Part shown: in pieces, positions 25,117-34,147 of the stretch | How positions within the stretch are numbered: the stretch's first letter is position 1 | How the letters are laid out: the number at the start of each line of letters is the position of its first letter | The notes under the pieces: generated by a model | What the model was told of the DNA's origin: nothing | What the model saw: the letters and a program-made list of their open reading frames with translations, nothing else | The model's database searches: none | Program-made: the position numbers and the translations under genes | Assembly: GCA_964388835.1 (NCBI GenBank) | Contig: CAYMBZ010000002.1 | Coordinates: 1 to 64,000, forward strand | Length of the DNA: 64,000 nucleotides | From: UBA1738 sp964388835 | GTDB lineage: Bacteria; Bacillota; Clostridia; UBA1381 | Direction: 5' to 3'

Positions 25117-26349
25117 ATGACCACAAAAGAAATTCTTACCAGTACAAAATCCGCATGGAAAAGCATGCAAGCTTTAAGCGAGGGGCGCAAAAACTCCGTG
25201 CTTCGCCTCATGGCGGACAATCTGATAGCGCACACACCTCAAATTCTTGAAGCCAATGCGGCGGATATCGAAAAAAGCCGCGGCGTTATAAGTGAAGTTA
25301 TGCTGGACAGATTGACTTTAACTAAAGAGCGTATACGCGGTATGGCAGATGGCATAGTATCGGTTGCGTCACTTCCCGACCCTGTCGGAAGAGTTCTTGG
25401 AGAATACACTCACCCTAACGGACTTGTCATCAAAAAAACTTCCTGCGCTATAGGCGTGGTTGCAATTATTTATGAAAGCCGCCCGAATGTTACATCGGAT
25501 GCCGCGGCACTTGCCTTTAAAAGCGGAAACGCTTGTGTTCTGCGTTGCGGAAAGGAAGCCTATAATTCCGCAAAAGCGATAGTGGATGCGCTTAAAGAAT
25601 CGCTTTCAAGCAGTGGAATATCGGAAAATCTGATATCTTTAATCAGCGATACAACCCGTGAAAGCGCGCGTGAAATAATGACGGCAAACGGTCTTGTTGA
25701 CCTTTTAATTCCGCGCGGCGGACATGGATTAATCAGTACGTGCCTTGAAAACGCCACTGTACCATGTATCCAAACCGGCACCGGCATATGCCACATCTAT
25801 GTGGATGATGGGGCCGACCTTGACAAGGCATTAAAAATCGTTAATAATGCAAAAACCAGCCGTCCGTCGGTCTGCAACGCATGTGAGGTGTGTCTTGTTC
25901 ACAAAAATGCCGCAAACGCATTTCTGCCCATGTTGAAGGATTGCTTCAAAGACAAGGTCACGCTTAAACTTGATGAACGCGCCGCGGAGATAATCGATGG
26001 AGATGCGGCGGGTGAAAATGATTTTGATACCGAATTTTTAGACTACATCCTTGCCGTAAAGGTTGTTGACAGCTTAAATGAAGCAATCGAACATATCGGC
26101 AAACATTCCACCGGCCACAGCGAAGCCATAATCACCGAAAATGCCGAAAATGCCGAGATTTTCTTGGACAGCGTTGATTCCGGCAGTGTTTATCACAACG
26201 CATCAACACGCTTCACCGACGGTGGAGAATTCGGTCTCGGATGCGAAATGGGTATTTCCACCCAAAAGCTTCACGCAAGAGGGCCTATGGGACTTCGCGA
26301 ATTGACCGCATACAAATATAAAATTTATGGAAACGGACAGATACGTTAA
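25117..26349 (+). CDS. proA: Gamma-glutamyl phosphate reductase
   Basis: NADPH-dependent reduction of gamma-glutamyl phosphate to glutamate semialdehyde. The 410-residue ALDH-superfamily protein has the ProA signatures VVAIIYESRPNVT, LIPRGGHGLI and the active-site Cys in SRPSVCNACEVCLVH. The end carries FTDGGEFGLGCEMGISTQK and HARGPMGL. Second gene of the proBAC run. Confidence 0.96.
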   Translation: MTTKEILTSTKSAWKSMQALSEGRKNSVLRLMADNLIAHTPQILEANAADIEKSRGVISEVMLDRLTLTKERIRGMADGIVSVASLPDPVGRVLGEYTHPNGLVIKKTSCAIGVVAIIYESRPNVTSDAAALAFKSGNACVLRCGKEAYNSAKAIVDALKESLSSSGISENLISLISDTTRESAREIMTANGLVDLLIPRGGHGLISTCLENATVPCIQTGTGICHIYVDDGADLDKALKIVNNAKTSRPSVCNACEVCLVHKNAANAFLPMLKDCFKDKVTLKLDERAAEIIDGDAAGENDFDTEFLDYILAVKVVDSLNEAIEHIGKHSTGHSEAIITENAENAEIFLDSVDSGSVYHNASTRFTDGGEFGLGCEMGISTQKLHARGPMGLRELTAYKYKIYGNGQIR

Positions 26350-26372
26350 CCTTAAAAAGGAGATATATTGTT

Positions 26373-27173
26373 ATGAAATATTTGGCAGGATTCATAGGAT
26401 GCGGAAATATGGGCGGAGCACTTGCCTCGGCTGTTTCCGAAGCGATTAATCCGAAACAGCTCGCTCTTTCGGACCACGACGGCGAAAAGGCGAAAAACGT
26501 TGCCTGTTCTCTCGGCGCCGTTCACACATCAAATGCGGATGTTGTGAAAAATTCCAAATACATTTTTCTCGGCGTTAAGCCGCAGATGTTAAAAAATTTG
26601 TTTGATGAGATTGCGCCCATATTGCAAGAGCGTACCGATAAATTTATTCTCGTTACCATGGCTGCGGGTACATCAATCTCGGATATCTGCAACTTTGCCG
26701 GCGCCGCACACCCCGTAATCCGCATTATGCCAAATACGCCTGTAGCCGTAGGTGCCGGAATTGTGCTTTTCTGTTCAAACGAAGCGGCGGGAGATACGGC
26801 GGAATTTTGCGACATACTGAAATACGCCGGAGTTCTTGACGAAATCCCCGAAAGCCTAATTGATGCGGCAAGCTGTCTTACCGGTTGCAGCCCTGCATGG
26901 ATTTATATGTTTATCGAAGCGCTTGCGGACGGCGGAGTAAAATGCGGCTTACCTCGCGCAAAGGCTCTTAATTATGCCTGCAACGCCTTGATAGGTTCGG
27001 CAACGCTTGCGGCGAAATCCGGCAAGCACCCGGGTCTTTTAAAAGATGAAGTTTGCAGTCCCGGCGGTACAACGATAGCCGGAGTACAGGCACTTGAGGA
27101 TCGTGCTTTCCGTTCTGCTGTAATGAACGCTGTCGGAGCCGCATACGAAAAGACAATAAATTTGAAAAAGTAA
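26373..27173 (+). CDS. proC: Pyrroline-5-carboxylate reductase
   Basis: Final step of proline synthesis. The 266-residue protein starts with the Rossmann GFIGCGNMGGAL and contains IFLGVKPQML, MPNTPVAVGAG and the C-terminal signature SPGGTTIAGVQALE. RBS AAGGAGATA. Last gene of the unit and followed at once by a strong terminator. Confidence 0.96.
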   Translation: MKYLAGFIGCGNMGGALASAVSEAINPKQLALSDHDGEKAKNVACSLGAVHTSNADVVKNSKYIFLGVKPQMLKNLFDEIAPILQERTDKFILVTMAAGTSISDICNFAGAAHPVIRIMPNTPVAVGAGIVLFCSNEAAGDTAEFCDILKYAGVLDEIPESLIDAASCLTGCSPAWIYMFIEALADGGVKCGLPRAKALNYACNALIGSATLAAKSGKHPGLLKDEVCSPGGTTIAGVQALEDRAFRSAVMNAVGAAYEKTINLKK

Positions 27174-27189
27174 TTTTTTGATAAACGGC

Positions 27190-27222
27190 AAAACAGGGCG
27201 AAATTCTCCGCCCTGTTTTCTT
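27190..27222 (+). terminator. Terminator after proC
   Basis: Perfect 11-base arms AAAACAGGGCG and CGCCCTGTTTT with an eight-base loop, starting 17 bases after the proC stop. The A/T flanks make it potentially bidirectional. The stretch 27223-27399 beyond it shows no feature I can name. Confidence 0.88.
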
Positions 27223-27399
27223 ATGTAGCCATTTGAGCATATATTTTGATTTTTTAGCTTTTCCGAACCGATTTGCTTCAAAATAGATTTGTTTATACCG
27301 CAAAAAGGCTCTTGCTTAGGCTTGGAACATTCATGGATGTTTCATAATTTTGCATTTCGATTGGGAATATGCTTTTCCCCGGGTATCGCATGTGCCGCC

Positions 27400-27744
27400 C
27401 TATTCCTTTTCCTCTATGCATCTTTCCCTGTACTGTGCGAATTCTTCCACAATCTTCAGTACAAATCTCTGTTCTTCCTCACTCATATAGCTCATTCTCA
27501 GAACCACGCTGTCCACAATAATATTCTTGCGCACGCTTAAGCTGTCAATAAACAAATAGTCAAACGACACCTTAAAATAGTTTGCCACATCACGGTAAAA
27601 CAGCAGTGACGCTTTTTTTGAATTTGTCTCAACCGCCGAAATGTACTTCGGCGATACATGTAACGCCTCTGCCAGTTTTTCTTGAGTCATGTCATGCTTA
27701 ATTCTCAACAGCTTTATTTGTTTTGCCGCATTTACATACATCAT
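27400..27744 (-). CDS. XRE-family HTH transcriptional regulator
   Basis: A 114-residue DNA-binding protein. Residues 10-62 form a Cro/CI-type helix-turn-helix: IKLLRIKHDMTQEKLAEALHV, then SPKYISAVET as recognition helix, then LLFYRDVANYFKVSFDYLF. The C-terminal 50 residues (MSEEEQRFVLKIVEEFAQYR) are a helix found in many Clostridia regulators of this size and probably serve dimerisation. ATG at 27744 has AAGGAAGTG upstream; the next codon but one is also ATG. The target is unknown; repeats in its own upstream region suggest autoregulation. Confidence 0.88.
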   Translation of the reverse strand: MMYVNAAKQIKLLRIKHDMTQEKLAEALHVSPKYISAVETNSKKASLLFYRDVANYFKVSFDYLFIDSLSVRKNIIVDSVVLRMSYMSEEEQRFVLKIVEEFAQYRERCIEEKE

Positions 27745-27787
27745 TTGTATTCACTTCCTTAATACTATTTTATCCTGTATGTATCTA

Positions 27788-27825
27788 AAACTCCACCTAC
27801 CGTATGCGGGTGCAAATTCCACCTA
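27788..27825 (-). repeat. Direct repeat upstream of the XRE regulator
   Basis: AAACTCCACCTA (27788-27799) and AAATTCCACCTA (27814-27825) differ at one base and are 26 bases apart, about two and a half helical turns. A TAAAAT -10-like box lies between the first copy and the gene. They may be operator half-sites. Confidence 0.35.
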
Positions 27826-27960
27826 TTTGTAATACTTTTAGTCTTTTTTGCAGTTGATTTTTCACACATGTATGTATTCTGTTTTTTTCGTATTAAAAGA
27901 ACAGATTCCACAGATTTTGTGAAACCTGTTCCCTTAATTAATTCAAACTAACCTATACTC

Positions 27961-28524
27961 TCATCTCTCAGCCGCAAATTCCGCTCCTATCAAATATCCC
28001 AATCTGCTTTTCCAATCGATATCGTCTCTTAAAAGCGCTTTTGCCGCCTCGGAAAGTCTTTGTGCTGCAACTTCGGCATTTTTCGGTAATTCCTCCGCCT
28101 TTATGTCCCATATAAACGGCACCTCGAAGCATAAAAGCATAATCTCCCCGTCAAGATTTCTCGTTGCCTTTCTTTTATCCCAATAATCAAAGCTTCCCAC
28201 AAATCTTGTATATTGCTCCGCATGCACCGCGTCACTGCCTATTTTCATACCGTCATCATTTGTGAATAAATCTTCTCTTTCGTATCTGCCCAGTGCCTTG
28301 TTGCATATTCCGTATAAGTCCTCCGTATACTCATGTATGCCGAGCTCAGTGCATAAAAACTTCATGCTTTCCTCCGAAATTTCGCCCGACCTTATCTCTG
28401 CCTCAATCTTTTCATTCAATGTAATTCCATACAGCTCGCAAAAATAATTAATCGTTTTTATTTCATCGAAATCCTTTTCCTCAATAAGCGCACCCTGTCT
28501 GTATATACTGTATTTGTATTTCAT
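27961..28524 (-). CDS. Hypothetical protein
   Basis: A 187-residue soluble protein I do not recognise. It is rich in Glu, Lys and aromatic residues, has no signal peptide or membrane segment, and begins MKYKYSIYRQGALIEEKDFDE. A stretch GSFDYWDKRKATRNLDGEIM in the middle and a helical C terminus (AAQRLSEAAKALL) are the only notable segments. ATG with AAAAGGAGAGA upstream and a good promoter 35 bases before it argue that it is real. It is separated from the XRE regulator by 216 bases, so the two may be independent. Confidence 0.7.
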   Translation of the reverse strand: MKYKYSIYRQGALIEEKDFDEIKTINYFCELYGITLNEKIEAEIRSGEISEESMKFLCTELGIHEYTEDLYGICNKALGRYEREDLFTNDDGMKIGSDAVHAEQYTRFVGSFDYWDKRKATRNLDGEIMLLCFEVPFIWDIKAEELPKNAEVAAQRLSEAAKALLRDDIDWKSRLGYLIGAEFAAER

Positions 28525-28790
28525 ATATTATCTCTCCTTTTCAACTTCCCGAAAAGCAGTATATTTTACGTTTGTCGGTATTTCAAATCGCCACTATCGC
28601 CGATAACTCTCAGTAATTCACCGGACTTCCTCCTTTTTTCGACTTTACGTGAATATTGTTTTTCGGGATATTCTGACAATACAATTACTCCGCCTTACGG
28701 ATTTCTTGTGTTGTTTATGCTATAATATACCATTAAACAGAAGAATTAAACAAACTAAATTTTGTCAAACAGAATTTTCTTATCCCGCAA
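28525..28790. other. Intergenic region between the hypothetical gene and the S41 protease gene
   Basis: Apart from the promoter at 28558-28586 and the terminator beyond 28791, I see only a + strand TATAAT near 28722, with no convincing -35 and no + strand gene after it. No RNA gene or repeat recognised. Confidence 0.5.
28558..28586 (-). promoter_or_regulatory. Promoter of the hypothetical gene
   Basis: TTGAAA (28581-28586) and TATACT (28558-28563) on the minus strand with a 17-base spacer, about 35 bases before the ATG. Confidence 0.65.
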
Positions 28791-28837
28791 AAAAAGCGGA
28801 ACGATAGAGATTAATCGTTACCGTTCCGCTTTTTTCT
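28791..28837 (-). terminator. Terminator after the S41 protease gene
   Basis: Arms AAAAAAGCGGAACG and CGTTCCGCTTTTTT enclose a loop of about 17 bases, next to the protease stop codon. A/T flanks on both sides would allow function in both directions. Confidence 0.85.
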
Positions 28838-28838
28838 T

Positions 28839-30266
28839 TTATTGTATCAAATCCGCTCTTTTTCCGCCGAAATATTCATATGCGTAAAACAGCTGTTCAT
28901 CCACAAGTTCCTCAAGCTTATAGAAAACATTTTCCATTCCCGCCTGTGTGGAAACATCAAGAACACCGTACGGAAAAAGGTCATTTTCCGCCTGGAAAGC
29001 TTCCACCGCATCCTTAAACTCAGGATCAAACACGTCATTTACCTCACCGGTATAATATCCCATCAACTTCATTCTTTCCTTTGCCGCAAATACGTTCGAT
29101 GAACTATCTCCTACCGTCGGTTTTGTTTTGTAATCGAATTTACTGTACTTTTCAATATCAATTCTTTTGGTCGTATTATACACATATTCGTCCGGCTCGA
29201 TTCCGTTGCCGTTGATATCATGTCCGTTTCTGGTAAAATATCGCCCCGTCGTAATCTTAAACGCGCATCCGTCCCATATTTCGAACATTTGCTGGATAAC
29301 GCCTTTGCCGTAGCTCACATCACCCACCAAAATTCCAACTTCGCTTTCCGAAATTGCGCTTGCAAGAACTTCTGCCGCAGATGCTGTATTTTCGTTTATC
29401 AAAACCGTAAACTTATATTTGGGATTTTTAAGATATGAATATGCTGTGCTGTTTTCCCTCTCATCGCGGTAAACCGTATCTACTATAACGCCCTCGGGGA
29501 CAATCAATGATGCGATATTCACCGCCGCACCGAGATATCCTCCCGGGTTGTCCCTTAAATCCAAAATGATATCGGTAACACCTGCCTCATCAAAGTCCTG
29601 CAAGACATCCGCGAATTCAAACTCCGTATCCTGAGCAAAGTTTATAATCGAAATATATCCGATGTTTCCGGGAAGTATCTCTCCGCCTACAGTGGTGCCT
29701 TTCACCGCTCCTCTGGTAATTGTGCGCTCAAATTCCTGCTCGCCCCGCAAGAATGTAACGGTTACCTCGGTTCCGTTTTCGCCTACAACCAAATCCTGAA
29801 CCTTGTCCACGCTCATTCCCTTAACATCCGTACCGTTTACCTTTGAAATCTTGTCACCGCTCTGAACGCCTGCTGCGGCGGCACCTCCTCCCTCGGTACA
29901 ACTCATAACGGTAACATATCCGTTCTGCTGTTGAATGACCACACCGATGCCGTAAACTATATGATTTAAATTTTTTTGGAACAGCTCGTATTCTTCCTTG
30001 GTATAAAACTCGGTGTATTCATCAAGGCTCCTAAATCCCGCCTTAATAAGCTCATTCATAAGCTCAGGATTGTCCTTCATGACGATTCTGAGTGCTTCCT
30101 CCATAATACCCTCAGTGCTTACGCTGTCATCTATGTAAAGATTTGCTGCATATCCCGAAAGTCTCTCGAATTGTTCATACTCCGTGCTCTCTGTCACCCC
30201 ATAAGCTGTTTGCCCCAAAAGAAGCACTGTGGCTACTGTCATCGCCAAAAATCTGTTCTTTTTCAT
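28839..30266 (-). CDS. S41 C-terminal-processing protease with PDZ and peptidoglycan-binding domains
   Basis: A secreted or membrane-tethered serine protease of the CtpA/CtpB type. The N terminus KKNRFLAMTVATVLLLGQ is a signal peptide. A PDZ domain follows at about residues 90-180 (GIGVVIQQQNGYVTV, GDKISKVNGTDV). The S41 catalytic domain has DLRDNPGGYLGAAV, the nucleophile Ser in ENTASAAEVLA and the general-base Lys in SYGKGVIQ. A C-terminal peptidoglycan-binding domain (MKLMGYYTGEVNDVF, AVEAFQAENDLFP) ends it. CtpB-like enzymes cut signalling proteins during sporulation in Bacilli. The ATG at 30266 follows GAGAGGAGT. Last in a run after murI and the DUF1934 gene. Confidence 0.9.
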   Translation of the reverse strand: MKKNRFLAMTVATVLLLGQTAYGVTESTEYEQFERLSGYAANLYIDDSVSTEGIMEEALRIVMKDNPELMNELIKAGFRSLDEYTEFYTKEEYELFQKNLNHIVYGIGVVIQQQNGYVTVMSCTEGGGAAAAGVQSGDKISKVNGTDVKGMSVDKVQDLVVGENGTEVTVTFLRGEQEFERTITRGAVKGTTVGGEILPGNIGYISIINFAQDTEFEFADVLQDFDEAGVTDIILDLRDNPGGYLGAAVNIASLIVPEGVIVDTVYRDERENSTAYSYLKNPKYKFTVLINENTASAAEVLASAISESEVGILVGDVSYGKGVIQQMFEIWDGCAFKITTGRYFTRNGHDINGNGIEPDEYVYNTTKRIDIEKYSKFDYKTKPTVGDSSSNVFAAKERMKLMGYYTGEVNDVFDPEFKDAVEAFQAENDLFPYGVLDVSTQAGMENVFYKLEELVDEQLFYAYEYFGGKRADLIQ

Positions 30267-30294
30267 AGTTACTCCTCTCAACCGATTAAATTTA

Positions 30295-30729
30295 TCAGCA
30301 GTCCTTTTTTACCGTAATGCTCACTTGATTTAAAGCGATATTTTCTCCCGATATCAATCGGTATGTAAATATCAATTTACCGCCGTTCGCTCCGAGGGAA
30401 TTTTCGATATTTTTTGTGTCGATTTTAAAATTCATCTCGCCGAAGGACATACGATATACAAATTCGGTAACCTCTCCCTTTTTATAAACCATCACCGTAT
30501 TGAATTCGCCCATTCTCCGCATAACCGCCTCATTATCCGATACCTTTAAAATTACACGTGAATTTCCCGTGCCCATATCATCACTTTCACGGTATGTTAT
30601 ATAGAATGCGCCGTTTTTTATGTAAAATCCGCCCCTTTGCTTAAATTCAATTCGATTTTCTTCGCCTCCGGCGCGCTGTATACTTATCATTTCGACAGAG
30701 GCATTTTCCTCAGTATTTTTCAATATCAA
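30295..30729 (-). CDS. DUF1934 (YwiB-like) beta-barrel protein
   Basis: A calycin-like small barrel protein of the DUF1934 family: NRIEFKQRGGFYIKNGAFYITYRESD, VILKVSDNEAVMRR and the C-terminal LIFTYRLISGENIALNQ are typical. The 144-residue reading uses a TTG start at 30729 with AGGTGG upstream and overlaps murI by 20 bases. An ATG at 30690 would shorten it by 13 residues and remove a strand that other family members have. Function is unknown; the gene is often found near cell-wall or argS genes. Confidence 0.78.
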   Translation of the reverse strand: MILKNTEENASVEMISIQRAGGEENRIEFKQRGGFYIKNGAFYITYRESDDMGTGNSRVILKVSDNEAVMRRMGEFNTVMVYKKGEVTEFVYRMSFGEMNFKIDTKNIENSLGANGGKLIFTYRLISGENIALNQVSITVKKDC

Positions 30730-31519
30730 TTTTTTCCACCTGACCGTTTATTTTTTTTTCCAAAAACAATCCTCCCAGCTTTTCAAAGCCGTCGACATTG
30801 TCACTCACAAAATATTGCTCGGTGCGGCAAGATGATTTTTCCGCACACATATCATTCTCCGAAAGATATTGTTTCAGCGCTCTTGCCACTTCCGCGCCCG
30901 CATCTATCAGGGAAACCTCGTTTCCCATATATCGTGCAATAGTATTTTTAAGAAGCGGATAATGGGTGCATCCGAGTATTAATGTATCAACACCATCAGC
31001 CTTTATCTCCGCAAGGTATTCCTCCGTAACAAGCTCCGCAACCTTGGTTTCAAAATGCCCGTTCTCCACCAGCGGAACGTACAGCGGGCACGCTCTTGCA
31101 AAAGTTTTTATATTGTCCGCTCTTTCCTTTATAAAACGTTCGTAAGACCCGCTTTTTATTGTTCCCGGAGTGCCTGTTATTCCAATTCTGCCGTTGTTTG
31201 AAGCCCCAATTGCCGCCTCCGCGGTTGCCTCAACAACTCCGATAATCGGGATATCATATTCCGCCTTTAATGCACTTATCGCAACGGAGCTTACCGTTCC
31301 GCATGCGATTACAATAACCTTTACATCCCGTGACAGCAGAAAATTTACATCATTTTTAGAATACTTTATTATGGTTTCCTTTGAGCGTGTGCCGTAAGGA
31401 ACTCTCCCTGTATCTCCGAAATAAACAATACTCTCGTCGGGCAGTAATCGTCTTATCTGCTTTACCGCCGTTAATCCCCCGAGTCCCGAATCAAATACTC
31501 CTATGCTTCTGTTATCCAT
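30710..31519 (-). CDS. murI: Glutamate racemase
   Basis: Makes D-glutamate for peptidoglycan. The 269-residue protein carries both catalytic cysteines in their motifs, VIACGTVSS and LGCTHYPLL, plus FDSGLGGLTAV and FGDTGRVPYG. It starts one base inside the ddl stop (TAATG), so the two D-amino-acid genes are coupled. Confidence 0.96.
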   Translation of the reverse strand: MDNRSIGVFDSGLGGLTAVKQIRRLLPDESIVYFGDTGRVPYGTRSKETIIKYSKNDVNFLLSRDVKVIVIACGTVSSVAISALKAEYDIPIIGVVEATAEAAIGASNNGRIGITGTPGTIKSGSYERFIKERADNIKTFARACPLYVPLVENGHFETKVAELVTEEYLAEIKADGVDTLILGCTHYPLLKNTIARYMGNEVSLIDAGAEVARALKQYLSENDMCAEKSSCRTEQYFVSDNVDGFEKLGGLFLEKKINGQVEKIDIEKY

Positions 31520-32586
31520 TACTTTACCCTTTCAAGTCCGAGTTCGATAAGTCGATCCAGCAGCTCGGAATATCCTACGTCAACAGCATCCCAAAGTTTC
31601 GGGTACATGCTGATATTGGTAAAGCCCGGCATTGTGTTTATTTCGTTCAAAATTATCGCGTTATCGCTGTTTCTTACGAAAAAGTCCACTCGCGAAAGAC
31701 CCATTCCGTCAAGTGCCTTAAATGCTTTTATGGCATATGCGCGAATTTTTTCATATACATCCTCCGGTAGTTCCGCCGGAATTTTCAACACCGTTGAATT
31801 GTCAACATACTTCGCATCAAAGTCATAAAATTCCACAGCCGGTACAATCTCTCCGACTGCCGCGGCTTTCGGGTCGGCATTGCCCAAAACGGCACACTCC
31901 ACTTCACGACCCTCAATATTTTCTTCAACCAATATTTTTCGGTCAAACTTTGCCGCCTCTTTAAGAGCCACTTCAAGCTCAGCGCGGCAATGTGCTTTTC
32001 CCACTCCCACCGATGAGCCCGTGTTGCACGGCTTTACAAAGCATGGATACCCCAGTTTATTCTCTATTTCGGCTATATAGCCCTCAAGTCCTTCTTCGGT
32101 TCTCACAACCACCCAATCCGCCTGCGGAATACCGGCCGATTCAAATACAATCTTGGAATAGGCCTTATCCATACCGTTTGCGGAAGCCAAAACTCCCATA
32201 CCTACGTATTTCATTTCGGCAAGTTCCAAAAGACCCTGAACAGTGCCGTCCTCGCCGTATTCTCCATGAAGCACCGGAAATACGATATCCGGATGAATCA
32301 TGCCGATTTCTCCATTCTCCGTTACCAAAATTGCCTTTTGGCTTGCATCCGGTGAAATTATTGCCCTTTTCTTATTTTCGATATCCTTTTCCCATTCTCC
32401 GCTCTCAATTTTAGCGTAATCGCCGGTGTAAAGGTACCATTCGCCCTTTTGGGTAATCCCTATAACATCTATGTTGTATTTATCCTTATTAAGATTATTA
32501 AGTACCGATGTTACGGATTTTCTCGATATGGTATGTTCCGGCGATTGACCGCCGAATATTACACAAACCCTTAATTTCTCAGTCAT
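31519..32586 (-). CDS. ddl: D-alanine--D-alanine ligase
   Basis: ATP-grasp ligase joining two D-Ala for the peptidoglycan stem peptide. The 355-residue protein shows VIFGGQSPEHTISRKS, FPVLHGEYGEDGTVQG, CFVKPCNTGSSVGV and the metal-binding ILNEINTMPGFT. It is in the longer Ddl class typical of Firmicutes. I cannot tell D-Ala:D-Ala from D-Ala:D-Lac specificity with certainty; the murI-ddl housekeeping context favours D-Ala:D-Ala. Confidence 0.94.
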   Translation of the reverse strand: MTEKLRVCVIFGGQSPEHTISRKSVTSVLNNLNKDKYNIDVIGITQKGEWYLYTGDYAKIESGEWEKDIENKKRAIISPDASQKAILVTENGEIGMIHPDIVFPVLHGEYGEDGTVQGLLELAEMKYVGMGVLASANGMDKAYSKIVFESAGIPQADWVVVRTEEGLEGYIAEIENKLGYPCFVKPCNTGSSVGVGKAHCRAELEVALKEAAKFDRKILVEENIEGREVECAVLGNADPKAAAVGEIVPAVEFYDFDAKYVDNSTVLKIPAELPEDVYEKIRAYAIKAFKALDGMGLSRVDFFVRNSDNAIILNEINTMPGFTNISMYPKLWDAVDVGYSELLDRLIELGLERVK

Positions 32587-33498
32587 TTAACCACGCTCCC
32601 TAAGCTTATTCAATATATTTTCGAAATACTCCGGCAAATCTGCCGTAAACTCCATGTACTCTCCGGTTTTTGGGTGCTGAAAGCCTATTGTCTTTGCAAA
32701 CAGCAATTGACCGTCGGTTTTAATTTTATCCTTTAAAGTGCCGTATGTGCGATCACCCACAAGGCTGTGCCCGATAGATGCCATGTGTACCCTTATTTGA
32801 TGTGTTCTGCCCGTTTCCAAAATACACTCAAGCAAAGTGTATCCCGCAAAGTTTTCAAGCACTCGGTAATGCGTAACCGCTTCTCGTCCGCCCTTAACCA
32901 CCGTCATCTTTTTTCTGTCTTTGGGATGTCGTCCGATAGGCTTATCAACCGTTCCGTTTTCCGAAACCCTGCCGTTTACCAGTGCATAATATCTGCGCGA
33001 AGCCTTTCTTTCTTTTAATTGTGCGGACAGCGCAAGGTGTGCCTCATTTGTTTTTGCACATACTAAAAGCCCCGCCGTATCCTTATCAATTCTATGCACT
33101 ATCCCGGGTCTTATAACACCGTTTATGGCGGATAAACTTTCTCCGCAGTGATATAACAGCGCATTTACCAGCGTTCCGCACGGGTTGCCCGGCGCCGGGT
33201 GCACCACCATTCCCTGGGGTTTGTTTATTATAATTACACTCTCATCTTCATAGACAATATCAAGTGGAATATTCTCCGGCACAAGATCAATGCTTTCCGG
33301 CTCCGGCACCTCTATCTCAATAACTTCTCCGTCAGACGGCTTGTATTTTTTATCCGCCGTCTTTCCGGAAACCGTAACTCTTCCCTCTGTGCACAGCTTT
33401 ACCGCATAACTGCGCGAAATCTCTTCCACATTTTCGCTTATGTATTTGTCAATACGCAAATTTTCGGGATTCTCCGCCCGAAGCGTTATTTTGTCCAT
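32587..33498 (-). CDS. Pseudouridine synthase RluD family
   Basis: A 303-residue RluA/RluD-type synthase acting on 23S rRNA. An N-terminal S4 domain (IDKYISENVEEISRSYAV) is followed by the catalytic core. The catalytic Asp is in GIVHRIDKDTAGLLV, preceded by NKPQGMVVHPAPGN. The C-terminal GRTHQIRVHMASIGHSLVGD is characteristic. It lies after lspA and abuts ddl with no gap. The lspA-rluD order matches the Bacillus lspA-ylyB pair, so RluD is more likely than RluB/RluC. Confidence 0.92.
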   Translation of the reverse strand: MDKITLRAENPENLRIDKYISENVEEISRSYAVKLCTEGRVTVSGKTADKKYKPSDGEVIEIEVPEPESIDLVPENIPLDIVYEDESVIIINKPQGMVVHPAPGNPCGTLVNALLYHCGESLSAINGVIRPGIVHRIDKDTAGLLVCAKTNEAHLALSAQLKERKASRRYYALVNGRVSENGTVDKPIGRHPKDRKKMTVVKGGREAVTHYRVLENFAGYTLLECILETGRTHQIRVHMASIGHSLVGDRTYGTLKDKIKTDGQLLFAKTIGFQHPKTGEYMEFTADLPEYFENILNKLRERG

Positions 33499-33510
33499 CC
33501 CATCTCTCCA

Positions 33511-33966
33511 CTATTTCTCCGCGCTTTTATCAAAAAACAGCAAATATACAACCAAAATCGCGGCACCTACGGTAATCGCAATATCCGCAATATTAAATAC
33601 CGGAAATTTCATAAACGCCGTCGAAATAAAATCCACAACGAACCCGCGGAAAACTCGGTCTATAGCGTTCCCCATAGCTCCCGCAAACAGAATCGACAGC
33701 GACAGGCACAAAAGCTTTTCCCGCGGTTTTTTCTTATACCAGTACAAAATCACTCCGGCGCAGAAAAGCAAAGATACGCCTCCGAGCAAAGCCGTACTGT
33801 TCGATAAAATACTGAAAGCTGCCCCGGTATTTTTTACGTATACAAAATCAAACAATCCCGGCAAAACATGAATGCAATCGGTATTGCTCAAATTTGCCGC
33901 AACAACAAGCTTAGCCGCCTGATCCGCAGCAATTACCGCCGCGGCAATAATTATCCAAATTAACAT
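33511..33966 (-). CDS. lspA: Lipoprotein signal peptidase
   Basis: Membrane aspartyl protease that removes signal peptides from prolipoproteins. Four hydrophobic segments are visible, with the catalytic aspartates in GNAIDRV and FNIADIAI and the conserved VKNTGAAF. The ATG at 33966 is chosen since TTGGAG lies seven bases upstream; the earlier in-frame ATG at 33984 would put that Shine-Dalgarno inside the gene. The result is 151 residues, close to normal. Its last codons are part of a 19-base string duplicated just downstream of ileS. Confidence 0.93.
   Translation of the reverse strand: MLIWIIIAAAVIAADQAAKLVVAANLSNTDCIHVLPGLFDFVYVKNTGAAFSILSNSTALLGGVSLLFCAGVILYWYKKKPREKLLCLSLSILFAGAMGNAIDRVFRGFVVDFISTAFMKFPVFNIADIAITVGAAILVVYLLFFDKSAEK
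33518..33536. repeat. 19-base direct repeat, copy A (end of lspA)
   Basis: TCCGCGCTTTTATCAAAAA occurs here, encoding FDKSA on the minus strand at the LspA C terminus. It recurs exactly at 34148-34166 in the same orientation, 630 bases away. Confidence 0.9.
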
Positions 33967-33997
33967 TTTAACACTCCAAGACATGAATTTATATATT

Positions 33998-34003
33998 ATT
34001 GTA
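33998..34003 (-). promoter_or_regulatory. Extended -10 promoter element before lspA
   Basis: On the minus strand TGGTACAAT gives an extended -10 box (TGn plus TACAAT). The -35 position falls in the T-run of the ileS terminator and is not convincing. Confidence 0.45.
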
Positions 34004-34008
34004 CCACA

Positions 34009-34046
34009 AATAAAATAAAAAGAAAAGGCTTTTACGCCTTTTCTTT
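34009..34046 (-). terminator. Terminator after ileS
   Basis: Perfect 11-base arms AAAGAAAAGGC and GCCTTTTCTTT with a six-base loop, followed on the minus strand by a T-rich tract. It separates ileS from lspA. Confidence 0.85.
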
Positions 34047-34147
34047 AAAAAATTTTAATTTAATGTTTTATTCGGCTGTCTGTCTTCATCAATTCGCACA
34101 AATGCGGGCAAAAACAGAAGATATTATGCCGCACGCATGACATAAAT

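Noticed and set aside
28700..28735. + strand promoter with TATAAT near 28722
   Set aside because: No convincing -35 box, and no + strand gene follows.
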